In this document: piece by piece, positions 34,816 to 46,852 of the stretch
How positions within the stretch are numbered: position 1 is the first letter of the stretch
Layout of the letters: each line of letters opens with the position of its first letter
Assembly: GCA_031769625.1 (NCBI GenBank)
Contig: JAUIMM010000115.1
Location: 13,314,501 to 13,378,500, forward strand
Direction of reading: 5' to 3'
Length of the DNA stretch: 64,000 nucleotides
From: Taudactylus pleione
Lineage: Eukaryota > Chordata > Amphibia > Anura > Myobatrachidae
Position numbers and translations under genes: made by a program
Notes under the pieces: model-generated
Databases searched by the model: none
What the model was told of the DNA's origin: nothing
What the model saw: the letters and a program-made list of their open reading frames with translations, nothing else

Positions 34816-35108
34816 AGCATTAGTATTTAACACTATTCTTTAGTGCTATTTTTTTTTAATAGCTAACCTCTGGACCCATTATACTGTATGTTCTGTATTG
34901 TAATTCCTCCTGGCAACTGTTGTAGGTCCATCCAGGAGAGAAATCAATGTAAACCATGCATGGGCTGTGTCTTCTGATTTGGAGCCGCGGTTGTTATACA
35001 GAGGAATTTACGCTGCTCATGATTTTATTGGCCCCTGCATATGATTATTTCTTAAGTTAATTCAACATGATTTGGATGCTTTATATTTTATCCAGAATAC
35101 ATATAAAT

Positions 35109-35760
35109 TAGAGATGTGTGCTGCACCATTTTTGCTGGTTTTGGTTGTAATTCGTCATCTGGTTTAGGTTTTGGTTTTGCCAAACTGCCGTGACTGGTTT
35201 TGGTATTAATTTTGGATTTTTTCCAAAAATTAGCAAAAATAGCTAAAGTCACATAATTTTAGCCTCTTTCTAGGGTGTTAAAAACCTCAATAACATTAAT
35301 TTCCACTTATTTCCAGTCAATTTTGACCACCTCACAGCTAACAGTATTGTTTTCAATATTCAATTTTGCGAATGGGTGAGAGTTGTCATACTTGCTTCCC
35401 CTTGAAAAGGATTGTTTTACAGACAGTTGTTTTTATTAAATTTAGTCTTCTTGGTACCCTTCTGGGACAAAGAACCATCCCCAGCAGCAACAGTAGGCCT
35501 AGCGCTGAAGGATTCTTCTGTGGAATCCTGGACAGGAAAGGAGTCACCTAGCTTTAACAAATTGGATGCAGGACTTCCTCCGATCATTACTGTGGATATT
35601 GAGGATGAAGGTGTTGGTGGTAGAGATTGCATGTGCTGGGATCTAGTTGAATTTGAGAGAAGAGAGCTAGCTGATGCTGGACTGCTTGATGTTATTTTTT
35701 AGCACCAGTTTCTGATAATGTTGCGTTCACTGCAAATGACGTAACCTCTACTTGAACTTC
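35109..35760 (-). mobile_element. hAT scrap, transposase linker joined to 3' end
   Basis: On the minus strand, 35632-35417 encodes MIGGSPASNLLKLGDS and SEESF-like words homologous to the serine-rich linker of copy C (13369-13500). At about 35365 it jumps to the hAT 3' region (TGACCACCTCACAGC on the plus strand is the complement of copy C near 15845). It ends in TAGAGATGTGTGC at 35109. It is an internal-deletion derivative whose 5' end is lost at the Penelope-like tail. Confidence 0.7.
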
Positions 35761-35764
35761 ATGT

Positions 35765-35950
35765 AAATATTGAATAAATCATTACCTGTTTTTCTACTGA
35801 AATCTGGTGAGTGCACTCATTTTTTCTCTTTTCTATTTACCTGTGGAGCCCTTGTTGGGTGAACACTGAGAAGTACCCCAGTGGTTGGATTACAATTATT
35901 GTGCATGAGTGCAGGTCTCTTTTTATATATATATATATATATATATATTA
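35765..35950 (+). mobile_element. Penelope-like tail ending in (TA)n
   Basis: AATAAATCATTACC, GAGTGCACTC, a T-rich block and GAGTGCAGGTCTC run into TTTTATATATAT (35926-35949). The same architecture closes the element at 240-460. Confidence 0.45.
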
Positions 35951-36224
35951 ACCTCGTAGGAGATATATAATAGACCTAGATGTTTATCATTGGTTATGGA
36001 GACAATTATTTTTAATCTTGCCCTAAATATTTATTTTATTCTTGAAATACTTGCTCGATAGTGACCCATTTGTGGAAAATATGATTTATAAACATTTACT
36101 TAACTTCTTAAATCAACTATCCATATTGATTGTTTATCTATTGACATTCTAGTCCATGTAAATTAAGAAATATTTCTCCAAGAAAAACCTTATGTACTTT
36201 TATGCATATATTCTATTTACTGCA

Positions 36225-36506
36225 TGTAACAGGAGTAACAAATATGGAGTTTTCAAGCCATTTTGATGTTCAGTGCTCTCAGTCGGTTTGGCAACATATA
36301 CAGATTGTGACACAGTCCAATATATGTCAATATGTTTTAGAATGCTAATTAGTTAGCTATTACAAATGTATTGTTATGAGACAATATATACTTAAACCTG
36401 TGTCAACATAGTTTTACCTTCAACTACACACATAAATGTACTCAATTTCTAAGACAACAGTGCCCCATACTGTCTCAATCTACTTGTGTGTATTGCAAAA
36501 GATGAC
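36225..36506 (+). repeat. 5' LTR-like repeat
   Basis: About 95% identical by eye to 39274-39556. It includes GAGACAATATATACTTAAACC, a possible TATA region, near 36379. An open frame begins in its last 70 bases and continues without a stop into the interior. Confidence 0.7.
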
Positions 36507-36930
36507 CTTTGATAGTCACACATTGTTAGAACAAGAGTTTCATTCTGAATTGAATGGCAACAAATGTGTGCATGAAGTAGCAGAAAATGAGGTTTCTGAC
36601 AAAGTGACATTGGTTTGTGGCACTCCTGAGATGAAAGATAGTACACCTGAATTACCACATATTGCCCCTGTGTGTGGTGAACTGAACAAAAACCAGGAAG
36701 TGTCTGAGTGCCCATTAGAAAAGGTTGGGCTAAGAGATGAAGGGGGAGTGGTCATGATGCCCAGTGATGATTGGGATTTACCCAGAGGGTGGAAAATGGG
36801 CAAGATTGCAGTCAAAGAGCATTCCCCTGAAACAGAGAACTACCCCCATGATGATAATGATTACCAGAGAGTTACTGTGAAGTTTCACAATAATGAAAAT
36901 GCATGCTCAGCAAATGATGTTTATGAGTAA
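36502..36930 (+). pseudogene. retroelement polyprotein fragment, unassigned segment
   Basis: An open stretch from MTFDSHTLLEQEF to a stop at 36928. EGGVVMMPSDDW, GKIAVKEHSPETEN and QRVTVKFHNNEN align with the minus-strand frame at 46795-47889 (SEGVVMMP, GSIAVIDHAPETED, QRVIVEFKN). The shared segment is upstream of RNase H in both elements, so it belongs to gag or early pol, but I do not recognise the domain. The frame is closed to the right by a stop and further shifts. Confidence 0.6.
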
Positions 36931-37082
36931 TCAGCTATTGGTGAGATACTAGCGGTGGGAAACACACTGATACTGATAACCAGTGATCCATCACATATGG
37001 CAATGCACAACAGCTTTGCACCCACAACATACAAACTGAGTGGGGAAATGAAAATGTTGTTTGATAACAGAGAGCAACAGTG

Positions 37083-37567
37083 AAAAATATGGGATATAAA
37101 CACTGTTTTGTAATGCAGAAAGGCTGATTGTGAATGGTAAGAAAGATCAGACCCCAGTGTATTCCCTGATAAGACCTTATCAGTCAATTGTTTTAAATCA
37201 GCTTACAGATGTTGAGTCAACAACAGCAATTACAAGAGCTGACATGTCGATTGCTGAGGAGTTTAAAGGAGATGAATGGATTATGCATAACAGGGGCATG
37301 CAAGATCAGACTTTGATACATGGACGATGGTACTTACAGGAAAGAATTTGCATGAAGCGACAAGGCCCTCACGTTGTACCAGTTATTTCACAGCCGACTG
37401 CTGGGTTTGTCAAGTTTAAGTCATTGTTGCCAACGTTACCAGGACTGGATTATAGTGCTGCCTGCACTGATACAGACATTTTATGGACTGTTGCTGCAGC
37501 AATGCTGCCATCTTTGCAGACTGTCAGGCAGACACGTGAAGAAAGGAATTATTCCTGCTGCAAATAG
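37083..37567 (+). pseudogene. retroelement polyprotein fragment, RT-connection-like
   Basis: Contains PVYSLIRPYQSIVLNQLTD, homologous to PVYFLTKPYQPKVLKQLTD in the 47-kb element, and then DILWTVAAAMLPSLQ, reminiscent of the alanine-rich segment between reverse transcriptase and RNase H. It terminates at 37565. The domain call is an inference from position. Confidence 0.5.
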
Positions 37568-37584
37568 GTGCAAGACCAGTACAG

Positions 37585-38016
37585 GTGGCAGAGTCGTATG
37601 CCAAATTAAAGGAACACCAGCTGCAACTTGTGTGGTGCACAGATGGATCAGCCACACTGAGAATGAACGGACATTTCTGCACAGACAGCCGGACCGTGTT
37701 GCAAGGCTGCACCACTTGGATGCCGACATGGAAGCAGAGCAATTGGCAAGTCCACAGCAAAGTTATCTGGGGTGGCACTGCCCTGTGCATTCGTAGGCCT
37801 GTGTCCGTGGGCCATCTCAATGCCCACACTGGACTAGATGGCAATACAGTTACGGATGTACTGGTTCAAGGCAGAACAGTGGCGCTTACCCCTGGAGAGC
37901 AAAGAGAACTGTACAATCTGGGAGAAATGGCTCATGTGCAGTGTGGAGAAATGGCTCATGAAGCAGAGGAGCAGAAGACACGTATACCTGGGCACAGAGA
38001 AAATAAATTCCCATGA
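37585..38016 (+). pseudogene. retroviral RNase H fragment, internally shortened
   Basis: VWCTDGSATLR (near 37636) is the first catalytic block (TDGS). HFCTDSRTVLQG follows almost at once and is the later TDS block, then TTWMPTWKQSNWQVHSKVIW, characteristic of retroviral RNase H. VGHLNAHTGLDGN (37810-37848) matches the last block. The segment between the first two aspartates, normally about 60 residues with the catalytic Glu, is missing. Confidence 0.65.
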
Positions 38017-38119
38017 CACAGTTGCTGGCAAGAAACATTGTGGAGAAATGTAAAACCGATCAGCTGTGGAACTACAAGTAAAAGCAAATCGAAGACATGG
38101 GCTCTATATACAGAGGAGA

Positions 38120-38545
38120 ATGAGCAGGACAGGTGTGGCAGATAGCTTTTATTGACCCTGTGCCCATTGGACGTGGGGGAGTCAATTCTGCTGCACTGCG
38201 ATGGACACCTACTACCTTATGGTGATTGTTGCTCAGCCTCTATATATGCTAATACATATGCCCATAGTCTGAATTGAGAAATTCATCGCAGACGCAGCAC
38301 TGATTGTGCAAAGACTTGTGAAACTATGAAGCTGATGTCACATTAAAGCAAAGCCTTCTTTCCAACCATGGACAGAGACAATGCAGAAAACTGTCATGTT
38401 TGACAACAAACAATTGAGAAGCTTTAAACAAACACAGCACAGAGTACACTGGAAGGTCATATGTATTTTCTTACTATCCACAAACAGCAGAGTGTGAATA
38501 TTTTGTTTAAGAGAACTGTACATTTCTATGTTACATATAGATTAG
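38120..38545 (+). pseudogene. retroviral integrase core, degenerate
   Basis: WQIAFIDPVPIGRGG (38142-38186) resembles the start of a retroviral integrase core. Later stretches (DRDNAENCHV and a segment around 38440-38510) are in other frames with stops. No complete catalytic triad is visible. Confidence 0.5.
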
Positions 38546-38713
38546 CTATTATAGCAGTAAATATATATCTGTTTATTACAGTATAGCAGCTAATTAAAGA
38601 AAATGTTTATTTCTGTTTATTTAGTTAAGATTAAGTAAGGGTTAAGGTGTAGATTTTGTTGTTAAGGAAATACACTGAGACAGTTAAGTTGAAAAAGTAT
38701 ATCTATAGGACTG

Positions 38714-39079
38714 ATGTATTATATTGTATTAGATATTGAGACTCACTCTGTTTTCCTTTCTTTTTCAGGATATGTTATCAAGAAAAATGACATCCCTCGT
38801 GTTTATTCCGGGATTTTGATACAGAAGCTTTCTTGTGATATTACTGTATATCAGAGACTATATTACAGTTCCAATGACAACAGTGAAAGACTGTTAAATT
38901 GTATGGATTCACCCACAGTGCAAGGGTGGGGAGATACGGACTTTAAATCCATTGGAATGTGGTGTGATTCTCACACAGGACAATTACCATCGAGGACTCA
39001 ACAAGTTTTATACATGTTTGTTTACCTGGTAATGTGTGTAACCTTAGTACATTATAAGATCAAAGGGTGGTTCATGTGA
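38714..39079 (+). pseudogene. possible envelope remnant
   Basis: A 121-codon open stretch just upstream of the polypurine tract. It ends with a hydrophobic segment, VLYMFVYLVMCVTLVHY, followed by basic residues, consistent with a membrane anchor of an envelope protein. There is no other recognisable envelope motif, so the call is positional. Confidence 0.35.
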
Positions 39080-39273
39080 ATTTTACATTTTATAGGATAT
39101 ATTTTAATAATGTTTTTAGCAATATATTTTTATGATCAAATGTGGTATATGGTTATTAGGAAAATTTTGTTCTAGTGTAGAAAATGTTAAATCATATACT
39201 GTTAAGATGATAACTAATACAGGAGAAATTTGGAAGGTATATGGTGCAATATCACCTGAGAGCAAGGGTGGAG

Positions 39274-39556
39274 TGTAACAGGCGTAACAAAAATGGAGTT
39301 TTCAAGCCATTTTGATGTTCAGTGCTCTCATTCGGTTTTGCAACATATACAGACTGTGACACAGTCCAATATATGTCAATATGTTTTAGAATGCTAACTA
39401 GTTAACTATTACAAATGTATTGTTATGAGACAATATATACTTAAGCCTGTGTCAGCATAGTTTTACCTTCAACTACACACCATAAATGTACTCAATTTCT
39501 AAGACAACAGTGTACCCTACTGTCTCAATCTACTTGTGTGTATTGCAAAAGATGAC
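39274..39556 (+). repeat. 3' LTR-like repeat
   Basis: Begins TGTAACAGGCGTAACAAAAA after a purine-rich tract at 39259-39273. Differences from the left copy are scattered single bases. Confidence 0.7.
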
Positions 39557-40842
39557 ATTTATACCTTTTAAAATGCCTATTCAGGAGTTTTCCCCTCAGC
39601 ATCTAGCCTATATTAACTGTACTGTGTCAGTGTGAAAGCAGCCTTATTCCTGGAACCACACTGACTGCAGAAGTGCCAAGAGATCCCGTTTGAAAATAAT
39701 CCAGTCTCTAGATGCTGAGAGAAAGGCTCCTGGATTTTGCTGATGTGATTGCTGTATCTACTGAATTAATCGACAATTGTAGCTAAGTATATTAAATTTA
39801 CACTTTTATATTCATTTTGTTTAAGTATCATTTCTGGGAATCCACCAATCTGAGATCTTTTAGATTGAACCCACTTGTAACACTGCATATCACATTTGCT
39901 ATTGTTCATCTTATTATTAGATGCTGGAGCATACATTAAAATTCTCAAAATGTACATAACTAATGAATCTATACTATGCATAAAGATAATGTTTATACTG
40001 AAGTTTGTGTAACGTATTAATTTTGTATGTATTCAAAACTTTATTGTAACTGAGCAACTCATTAATAAACAAAAACTCCGTGGACACATTCAGACTCAGA
40101 GCCTCAAATCCATTTGGGCTGTTAGATCTCAAGAACAAACTATTGTTGCTTAGCAACCTGCCAACTCACGTACACACTAACCCTGTGTCTCTCTAGTTTA
40201 CAAATGTAGTGATTGGTTATAAATAATCCACATGTGACCAGAGTGTTTACACTTGGCATACACAGGTTAATAATCAGACCTAGTCTATTTTTAGTCAGAA
40301 GTACAAACAAATGTCTAAATTACTTCTATGTGATGTATGAGGATTTTTCTAGTTAACAACATATATAAAATGATGTGACCACACCATTCACTTTTTGCAA
40401 GTTAAAGTTATATCAGTTATATTTACACTTGCTGACTGTCTTCTACATTAATTATTTAATCTATATATTTGTATTACATATCTAAATATGTGGAATGTTT
40501 TTCTACCAATCAATGACTCACAGGTGTGAGTCCCATGACAATTGTAGGAGACAAGTATATATATCTGGTCCTATCACCTCTAGTCAAACCTTCTTATAAA
40601 GTTTTCTGGCTGTAACAAAACAAGTTAAGGACCTACACTTAACAGATACCACCCGACAGTAACTTACATCCTATTTGTGACATCTGGCAGACATCACCTT
40701 TCTCACTTTCAAAGATTGCTCCATATTCATCACCCTGATCCTAAAGGCATCATTCTCAAGGTTTTCTTCACACCATCCTGACTGGACTATCATGCGAATG
40801 GACCGCTGTCAGACAGTAGGTACTTGTACCTTGTAATTCATC
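39557..40842. other. AT-rich stretch, no gene
   Basis: I see no supported gene, RNA or repeat. Confidence 0.5.
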
Positions 40843-40850
40843 ATCGGTCA

Positions 40851-41338
40851 CAGGGCCGGCTCCAGGGGTCAGAGCACCCTGTGCCGGCCCATCATATGGT
40901 GCCCTCTCATCGTGCGCGGTGAAGCCGCGCACGACCGAATTTGGGTGTGTGGCCTAATTATCATAGGCCACACCCCTATGTGATGTTATTTGGAGGTGTG
41001 CCCGCATGGCACGCCTCCAAATAACGTCAGGCTGGGGGTAAAGCCCAGCAATCCGTCACTGGCTGGGCTTCCCCCAGCCCTCTTCCGTCAGTGAATGGAT
41101 GCCGCACGCATGCGCGCAGCATCCATTCACACTCCGGGGATCCGGCACCGCCGCACAGCTGTGGTGGTGGGGGTCCCCAACCTCCCAATTAGACCACCCG
41201 CGGGCCACTTCGGCCCGCGGATGGAGCAGCGGGACAGCACTGTCCCGCTGAAATCGGGATGCTGGGGAAGGGTGCCGCCCTCTAGGGGTGGCGCCCTTGT
41301 GCGACCGCACTGGTCAAACACCTCTAGAGCTGGCCCTG
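40851..41338. mobile_element. hAT-type MITE (CAGGGCCGGCTC ends)
   Basis: Starts CAGGGCCGGCTCCAGGGG and ends CCTCTAGAGCTGGCCCTG. Perfect 8-bp duplications ATCGGTCA (40843-40850, 41339-41346). The interior is GC-rich with palindromes such as CCGCGGGCC around 41200-41220; non-coding. Confidence 0.85.
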
Positions 41339-41346
41339 ATCGGTCA

Positions 41347-42455
41347 CACCAGTTATTGGACCACTTTGAACATATTTTACAGCTGCATATTGGCTTGGCC
41401 TTCTATCTAAGGTGCCTTTCATATGGTTTCCCAGTACTGTTTCAGTCCACCCATCTGAGTATCTGCGTTAGATTTCATTATAGTTTTTATTGTTTACTTT
41501 TTGAATGAGTATTATTGATATCATTTAATGTGTTGAGTTACTGCAGTACCTTTAATAAAATATTCCTTTTTATTTGTTATGTTCCAGTCTCAAATATTTT
41601 TGTAATTAATTCATTTTTTTACCTCATTACACCCACTTAACTTACAGTCTTAAGAGGTATATTTACTAATGTTTGATTTTGAGTTTTGTGTAATCTCACA
41701 TTCGAATTACATTCGGTTTTCATTCGATTTTGCCTTTGGAGATTTACTAAAAGCAAAACAGAATGTCAAATCGAACATAAAACCGAATCCCACTCAAAAT
41801 TGAACATCGGCAAAACATCAGTACTTTTCCATAGAGCAACATACAAATCCCACAGTTACTAATATTCAATTTGAAAAGGAACACCAAATCGAACTCAAAA
41901 TTTAACTTCAAATCCCCAAAATAATAGACCTGCTTCATTCTGGCGATTTTAGCATGAACAGGTATGAATTGCACAGATGCATGAACAGATCAGTGAGATC
42001 CGTGCATGCTGCTGTGTGTGTAAAAAGTTTGTAAAGTGTTAAAATTTTAATTTAGAAAAAAAATCTATTTACAATTTTACTTACATTTACAAGTCCTTAT
42101 ATTGTATTTTTCTTTTCCCTTCAAAGCTCTGTTTGGTACTTTTTCTTCTACACACTACTTGTGGGTGTTCTGTGTAGCATCCAACAGTAGTCTCTAATCT
42201 ACAGATGTGTCCTCATATACTGTTGCGCAAGTCACAGTAAATAGTTACTCTCAGTGCTTCAGGTCCTGTGTAACTTGGCTGAGTATCTTTCTAGCTCTAT
42301 ACTACTTTGCTAGTTTACACTGATCAATTTTATGTACGACATTTGTATATCTGATTGCAACTGAGTCTGAATCTGTGTAAGAAGTGCTAAGAAGCTGCAA
42401 CCACAGTTTTTTCTCATGCCAAATTCTGTTGTGCTTTAGGGTGTGGTGTAAAAGG
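41347..42455. other. unassigned, with a MITE-like start at 41653
   Basis: AGAGGTATATTTACTAATGTTTGATT at 41653 and several CGAATT/ATTCG words up to 41900 resemble a frog MITE end, but I cannot place the partner end. The rest shows nothing supported. Confidence 0.4.
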
Positions 42456-42942
42456 TAGACAGACGGTTGTCATTCAGAAGGTCGACTGGTTCTTATTGTC
42501 AACAGGAAAAAGGTTGCCATGGTCATTAGGTCAACCATCATTCTGTAGACATGTATTTAGGTTGACAGGGTTAAATGGTCAACACAGTAAAAAGGTCGAA
42601 ATTTAATATATCAACACTAAAATGTGAGCACATGTTTTTTTTGTTATTTTAGCCTAACCATAACCCCTAACATTAACCCTAACTCTAAACTTAAAACTAA
42701 CACCAACCCTAACTCTAAACCTAACCCTAAAACTAACCATAAAAATCATAAAAAAACAATGTGTCAACATTTTAGTGTCAACATGTTAAATGTTGACCTA
42801 TTGACCGAGTTTTCTATTTAACACTCTCGACCTAAATACATGTCTGTAGAATGATGGTCGACCTAATGACCATGTTGACATTTCTACTGTCAACATTCAG
42901 AATTTGTCAACCTTTTTATTGACAACCAATCGACCAGTATCC
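42456..42942. mobile_element. inverted-repeat element built of GTCAAC/GGTCGAC words
   Basis: The left arm (about 42456-42620) and right arm (about 42765-42942) pair, most clearly GGTCATTAGGTC and CATCATTCTGTAGACATG. Both arms are strings of degenerate GTCAACA/GGTCGAC words. The centre (42656-42740) is a run of CTAACCCTAA-like words. A half-element of the same vocabulary is at 51060-51320. Confidence 0.6.
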
Positions 42943-43364
42943 GTAGTCATGACCCTGGTTACTTTTTCACCTTTTTGCCTTGAGACTTACCCCTGCCAAA
43001 TGTTCTGTGGATCTGTGTGTGTAATATTTCCTGGGAGATCTGCTCTGATAATGCTGGCTGCAACACTTCTGTGTATACATTTGGACTATGCTCTCCTTTG
43101 CACAGTGATTATACACCTGGGTCCTTTCTGTCTGTGAACACTGCTAGCCTTGATTGAAATTGCAGGTGTAGTTCTGACTTTCAGTACTGCAGATATGTTT
43201 GCTCCCTTTGCATGTTGTGCTCTCACCGAATCCACCAATTCCTGCCAGACCCAGGGTATAACAATCCTCCTCTGATAGCATTCAGGGCCAAAGTATCTTG
43301 TTACTTCCTGTGTTTTACAGATTGTGCTACTTCTGTCTCCCTGTGTACAAGTGTATCCCAGGCT

Positions 43365-43800
43365 CCTGCTGGCAGCTACACCTAGTCCATCCGGAAATCC
43401 TGCTGGTTCCCAGACCAGTTCTTCCAGTAATCCTGCTGGCAGCAATACCTGGTCCATCCGGAAATCCTGCTGGTTCCCAGACCAGTTCATCCAGTAATCC
43501 TGCTGACAGCTATACCTGGCACATCTGAAATCCTGCTGGTTCCCAGACCAGTTCATTCAGTAATCCTGCTGGCAGCTATATCTGGCACATCTGAAATCCT
43601 GCTGGTTCCCAGAACAGTTCATTCAGTAATCCTGCTGACAGCTATACCTGGTGCATCCAGAAATCCTGCTGGTTCCCAGACCAGTTAATTCAGTAATTCT
43701 GCTGATAGCTATACCTAGCGCATCCGGAAATCCTACTGGTTCGCAGTTCAATTCAGCAAGCCTATCTACTGGTTCTCAGTCCAATTCTGCATGCCCACCT
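43365..43800. repeat. minisatellite, 66-67 bp unit
   Basis: AAATCCT recurs at 43395, 43462, 43528, 43594, 43661 and 43728 (periods 67, 66, 66, 67, 67). The unit contains GCTGGTTCCCAGACCAGTT and CAGTAATCCTGCTG. Because 66 is a multiple of 3, both strands stay open for long runs; this does not indicate a gene. Confidence 0.9.
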
Positions 43801-44219
43801 ACTGGTATCCTGTCAAGCTCAGTAAGCCTTCGTGTTGGTCCCAGTCCGGTATCCCCAAGTTTTCTACTGGTTCCACTCCAAAGTTACAAGTTTCCTGTTC
43901 CTGTCATTTATCATCAAAGGCAGTTCTCATTGCTATACAATTCATATGAAATAGAGCTATTTACATCCATCCATGGTTCCAGTCAAGCCAGTCTCCGCTG
44001 AATCCAGTTCAACACCTGAGTCAGGTAACTCTCAAACACCAACCGTGACATCCGTGTTTCAACTGTAACTTTGTACATCTTTAAAACTAATTCTTGTGCG
44101 ATTTAAGTCGCAGCTCAGTGTCTCTAGTACACAATAGTGGTGTTTTGCTGTGTCTGCCATGTGAATAATATTTAAAATTAAAAGAAAAATATTGTAGCAT
44201 CTCAGTTTTGTGCCATATC

Positions 44220-44445
44220 GTGTATATTAGCTAGGTGTATGATGACACATCTGTATTGAAGTTCCATCAATGGCTCCAAGTTTTTCAGGAAAGTATTCCA
44301 AATAATTTTTAAGAAGGTCCATTTTTCAAGCTCATAAACCAACCTAATGCTTTGTAATTTTCTAGAATGTTTTCCACAATTTGCTTGTAGTTAGGATCTT
44401 TGAAGTTCCCCAAGAACTTATTTGCAACCTCCTTAAAAGCATTTC
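44220..44445 (-). pseudogene. fragment of uncharacterised protein family, 3' part (split by ERV)
   Basis: Minus-strand reading from 44445 gives NAFKEVANKFLGNFKDPNYK then QIVENILENYKALG and MSLK, followed by a one-base frame change into a NYLEYFPEKLGAIDG block near 44290. It matches a pattern I know from uncharacterised gene models in arthropods, cnidarians and fish (FLGNxK, IVxxxLxxY, LGCxMSLK, FPENLG). Function unknown; such models may themselves be transposon passengers. Continues at 49174-49262 beyond the retrovirus. Confidence 0.55.
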
Positions 44446-44980
44446 TGTTCCCGGTGGAACGAGATAAGGTTCTTGGATACAGAAGGTTAATTAAGCCACA
44501 CAAACCAGTATCTTGAAAAAATATATAATTTATTACAACAGATAACAAGATATGGAAGAATAATAGTTACTTAGCTTCGGAATATAAGATGGTTACACGA
44601 TCCAGGAGCCTCCTCTCAGAAAAGAGCTGGAACGAACAATTTCCTGGCCACCAGCTGCAGTCTAGTCCAGGCATAGGGCAGGCCACTGGAATCTCCTTTG
44701 TTCTTCATTTATATAGTATCCTACTTGCATACCCATCTAACTCTTACTAATATGGGCATAAACCTACTTCAAACTACTTTATTGGTTAACTACTGATAAG
44801 GACTTTCTAAAACTTAACGCAAGCATACATCGCAGTAGACAACGCCTTGTGGATTTATGGCCTGTCTGCTTTCCACATTCCTATACCATTTCATGACTGA
44901 TACACCACTTCATGTCTGATACACACATAAGAACCATGAATAGAAATGGCTGTCAGTAGCCATTTTGCTATCCCAATACA
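44446..44980 (-). repeat. 3' LTR of the endogenous retrovirus
   Basis: On the plus strand it starts TGTTCCCGGTGG and ends CCCAATACA. On the minus strand it holds a TATA box (near 44718-44708) and AATAAA (44534-44529). Confidence 0.9.
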
Positions 44981-44994
44981 ATCCACCCTTGGGC

Positions 44995-45635
44995 TTATGG
45001 TGTGGAAGACATGTATATCATGATTTCATAGGGATCTTTCCTCCTAATTGGCATCAATGTAACAAAATCCAGCATGTTAAAACATTTCCCTGCACAAAGA
45101 AATAATACCTTGATCCCATGATACATACATATTATGATCATAATTCCATAAATGAGCATATGCAGTAAACCAGTGAACCAACCCCCTATTTCTGAACAGG
45201 GTTGAACCACTGTAACCAATTTTGCTCATAATACTGTTTTAAAGGCCGCACTGCTCTCTTGGTTAACAAATGATGTGGAATCTGCTTGGTATTAACTTGA
45301 TTCCCATCTGTAAAGAATGTGGTGGGGATCAAACGTCCCAATGTACAATTACCAAATTCCCCATAGGACAACCATTTGTAGGCCTTTCTCCCACAAAGGT
45401 AATACACATCATCTGGAAGACTATGTGGAATATTAGCCAACACAGTGTATACAATGGTCAAAAGATCTCTGCTCTTATCAGGATCAAGTGTTAATTGCAT
45501 CATGTCTGGGGTATCACTACAATTACGTGTAATGTTTAACAGAGCCCGCCATTCCCTGGCAACATCAACCAATTGAGCTCCTACATCCCATATTTGAAAT
45601 ATCTTCCTACCCACCATACACTCAGACATCAACAA
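44995..45635 (-). pseudogene. retroviral envelope remnant
   Basis: The frame 45635-45186 includes YYLCGRKAYKWLSYGEFGNC followed by a TLGRLIP block, typical of the C-terminal part of gamma-type surface subunits, and then a basic LLTKRAV stretch. 45219-44995 in another frame has GLLHMLIYGIMIIICMYHG, a membrane-spanning segment near the end of the transmembrane subunit. The segment between (fusion peptide and heptads) appears to be missing, and a frameshift separates the pieces. No intact envelope could be made. Confidence 0.6.
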
Positions 45636-46495
45636 TCCCCTTTTATATGTGAATAATAATACATATGATTATATCAAATATATCAGTTACTTATAAGAAA
45701 ATTAATATCAGTAAAGTAAAACTCAGTTCAGTTCAATTAAATCTTGAAAAAGTCTTGAGAATATTGGTGAGTGTGGATCCAACCAATATAAGGCACAAGT
45801 TCAGTCTTGCATAATGCACATAGATGTACGGTATGTAATGGTTGTGCAATCAGATCTTATAACTCTGTTGTCCTCCTGGACTCTCTCTTCTGTATAAGAA
45901 ATCACTCTCTGGTAATTGACATCTCAGGTACATCTCTAGCGACGTTCTCTCATCTGTTCCAACCATCAACCTGTTGGCTTAAACAAAGAAGCAGTGTGAG
46001 ATAAACCATAACAACAAAACAAAATAAGCATTTACTTATCCTGTTGAAATGATCTCTTCTACCTGTCTCTATATCTCTTCCTACTAAACATTTCATCACA
46101 ACCTTATCATAAATGTTTGTGTCTGTGCACCAGGTATCGTACTTTTAAAAGTTCCACCTTTACCACCTTCCGGTTAACAAAACATATATATACATATACA
46201 TCCTGCTCTAAAAACCCCAACATTGTATATATCTGTGAACATTCCTGTTTCCTAAGCAACACATTTACTCATTCAATCATACTGATGTCAGTTTTGTGAA
46301 TGGTATGAAGCATAGAAAACCCAATATACTCCATGTTGTTTCTGTAAAATGGGTGTCTGTCTGCTTGAATCTTCTTGGACATCCCATAATATCAACAAGT
46401 AATTAAGTCTGTGTCACATCTTCAGGAAAGTCTCTTATCTTGTATCACTCTGCTTGAGACAACTTCACTCCTGAATTACAGTATTTTGTAGCTGT

Positions 46496-46852
46496 TCAGT
46501 ACAGCACTCGTCCTCCATCTTCTTGGTGGCAAACGATGAATTCAAATTGCCAGAATTGTACAGTCATTATTTCACAGTATATGAGGCCTTTATCAGTAGT
46601 AAGCAAGGTAGGCCACATTTCCAGCTGTTGGCAAACACAACAGGTTTTTGCAATGTCTCTGACCATGATTTGGATGTAAGGAATCCCTTCAATTTGAGCT
46701 TGCTCAAATGTAGCGTCAGCTCCGTCATGGCTTAACAGTTCTCCTAGCACCACCAGTGCTGCCTTTGCGGTGAATTGCTCACCATGTTCTGTGCTCAGTT
46801 CACTTGTGCACACACCACTGAAGCTGTAGGTGTGTGTATCAGCATGTCCCAC
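46496..46852 (-). pseudogene. retroviral RNase H end and integrase zinc-finger fragment
   Basis: ELSTEHGEQFTAKAALVVLG resembles the glutamate-containing helix of RNase H. CCVCQQLEMWP supplies a CxxC like the second half of the integrase HHCC finger. The frame differs from the larger one upstream, with which it overlaps by about 58 bases. It stops before any integrase core. Confidence 0.5.

Larger units (their letters stand above)
36225..39556 (+). mobile_element. LTR retroelement (retrovirus-like), collapsed
   Basis: Two direct repeats of about 282 bp (36225-36506, 39274-39556) both start TGTAACAGG. The right one is preceded by a polypurine tract, AGAGCAAGGGTGGAG. Interior fragments read on the plus strand in retroviral order: unassigned polyprotein segment, RNase H, integrase-like, membrane-type segment. 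No primer site follows the left repeat, and coding sequence starts at its edge, so 5' internal sequence has been deleted. No target duplication was found. Confidence 0.7.

Noticed and set aside
43086..43556. 156-codon minus-strand frame (NWSGNQQDF repeats) as a structural protein
   Set aside because: The 66-67 bp period keeps frames open; it is a minisatellite and both strands show the same effect.
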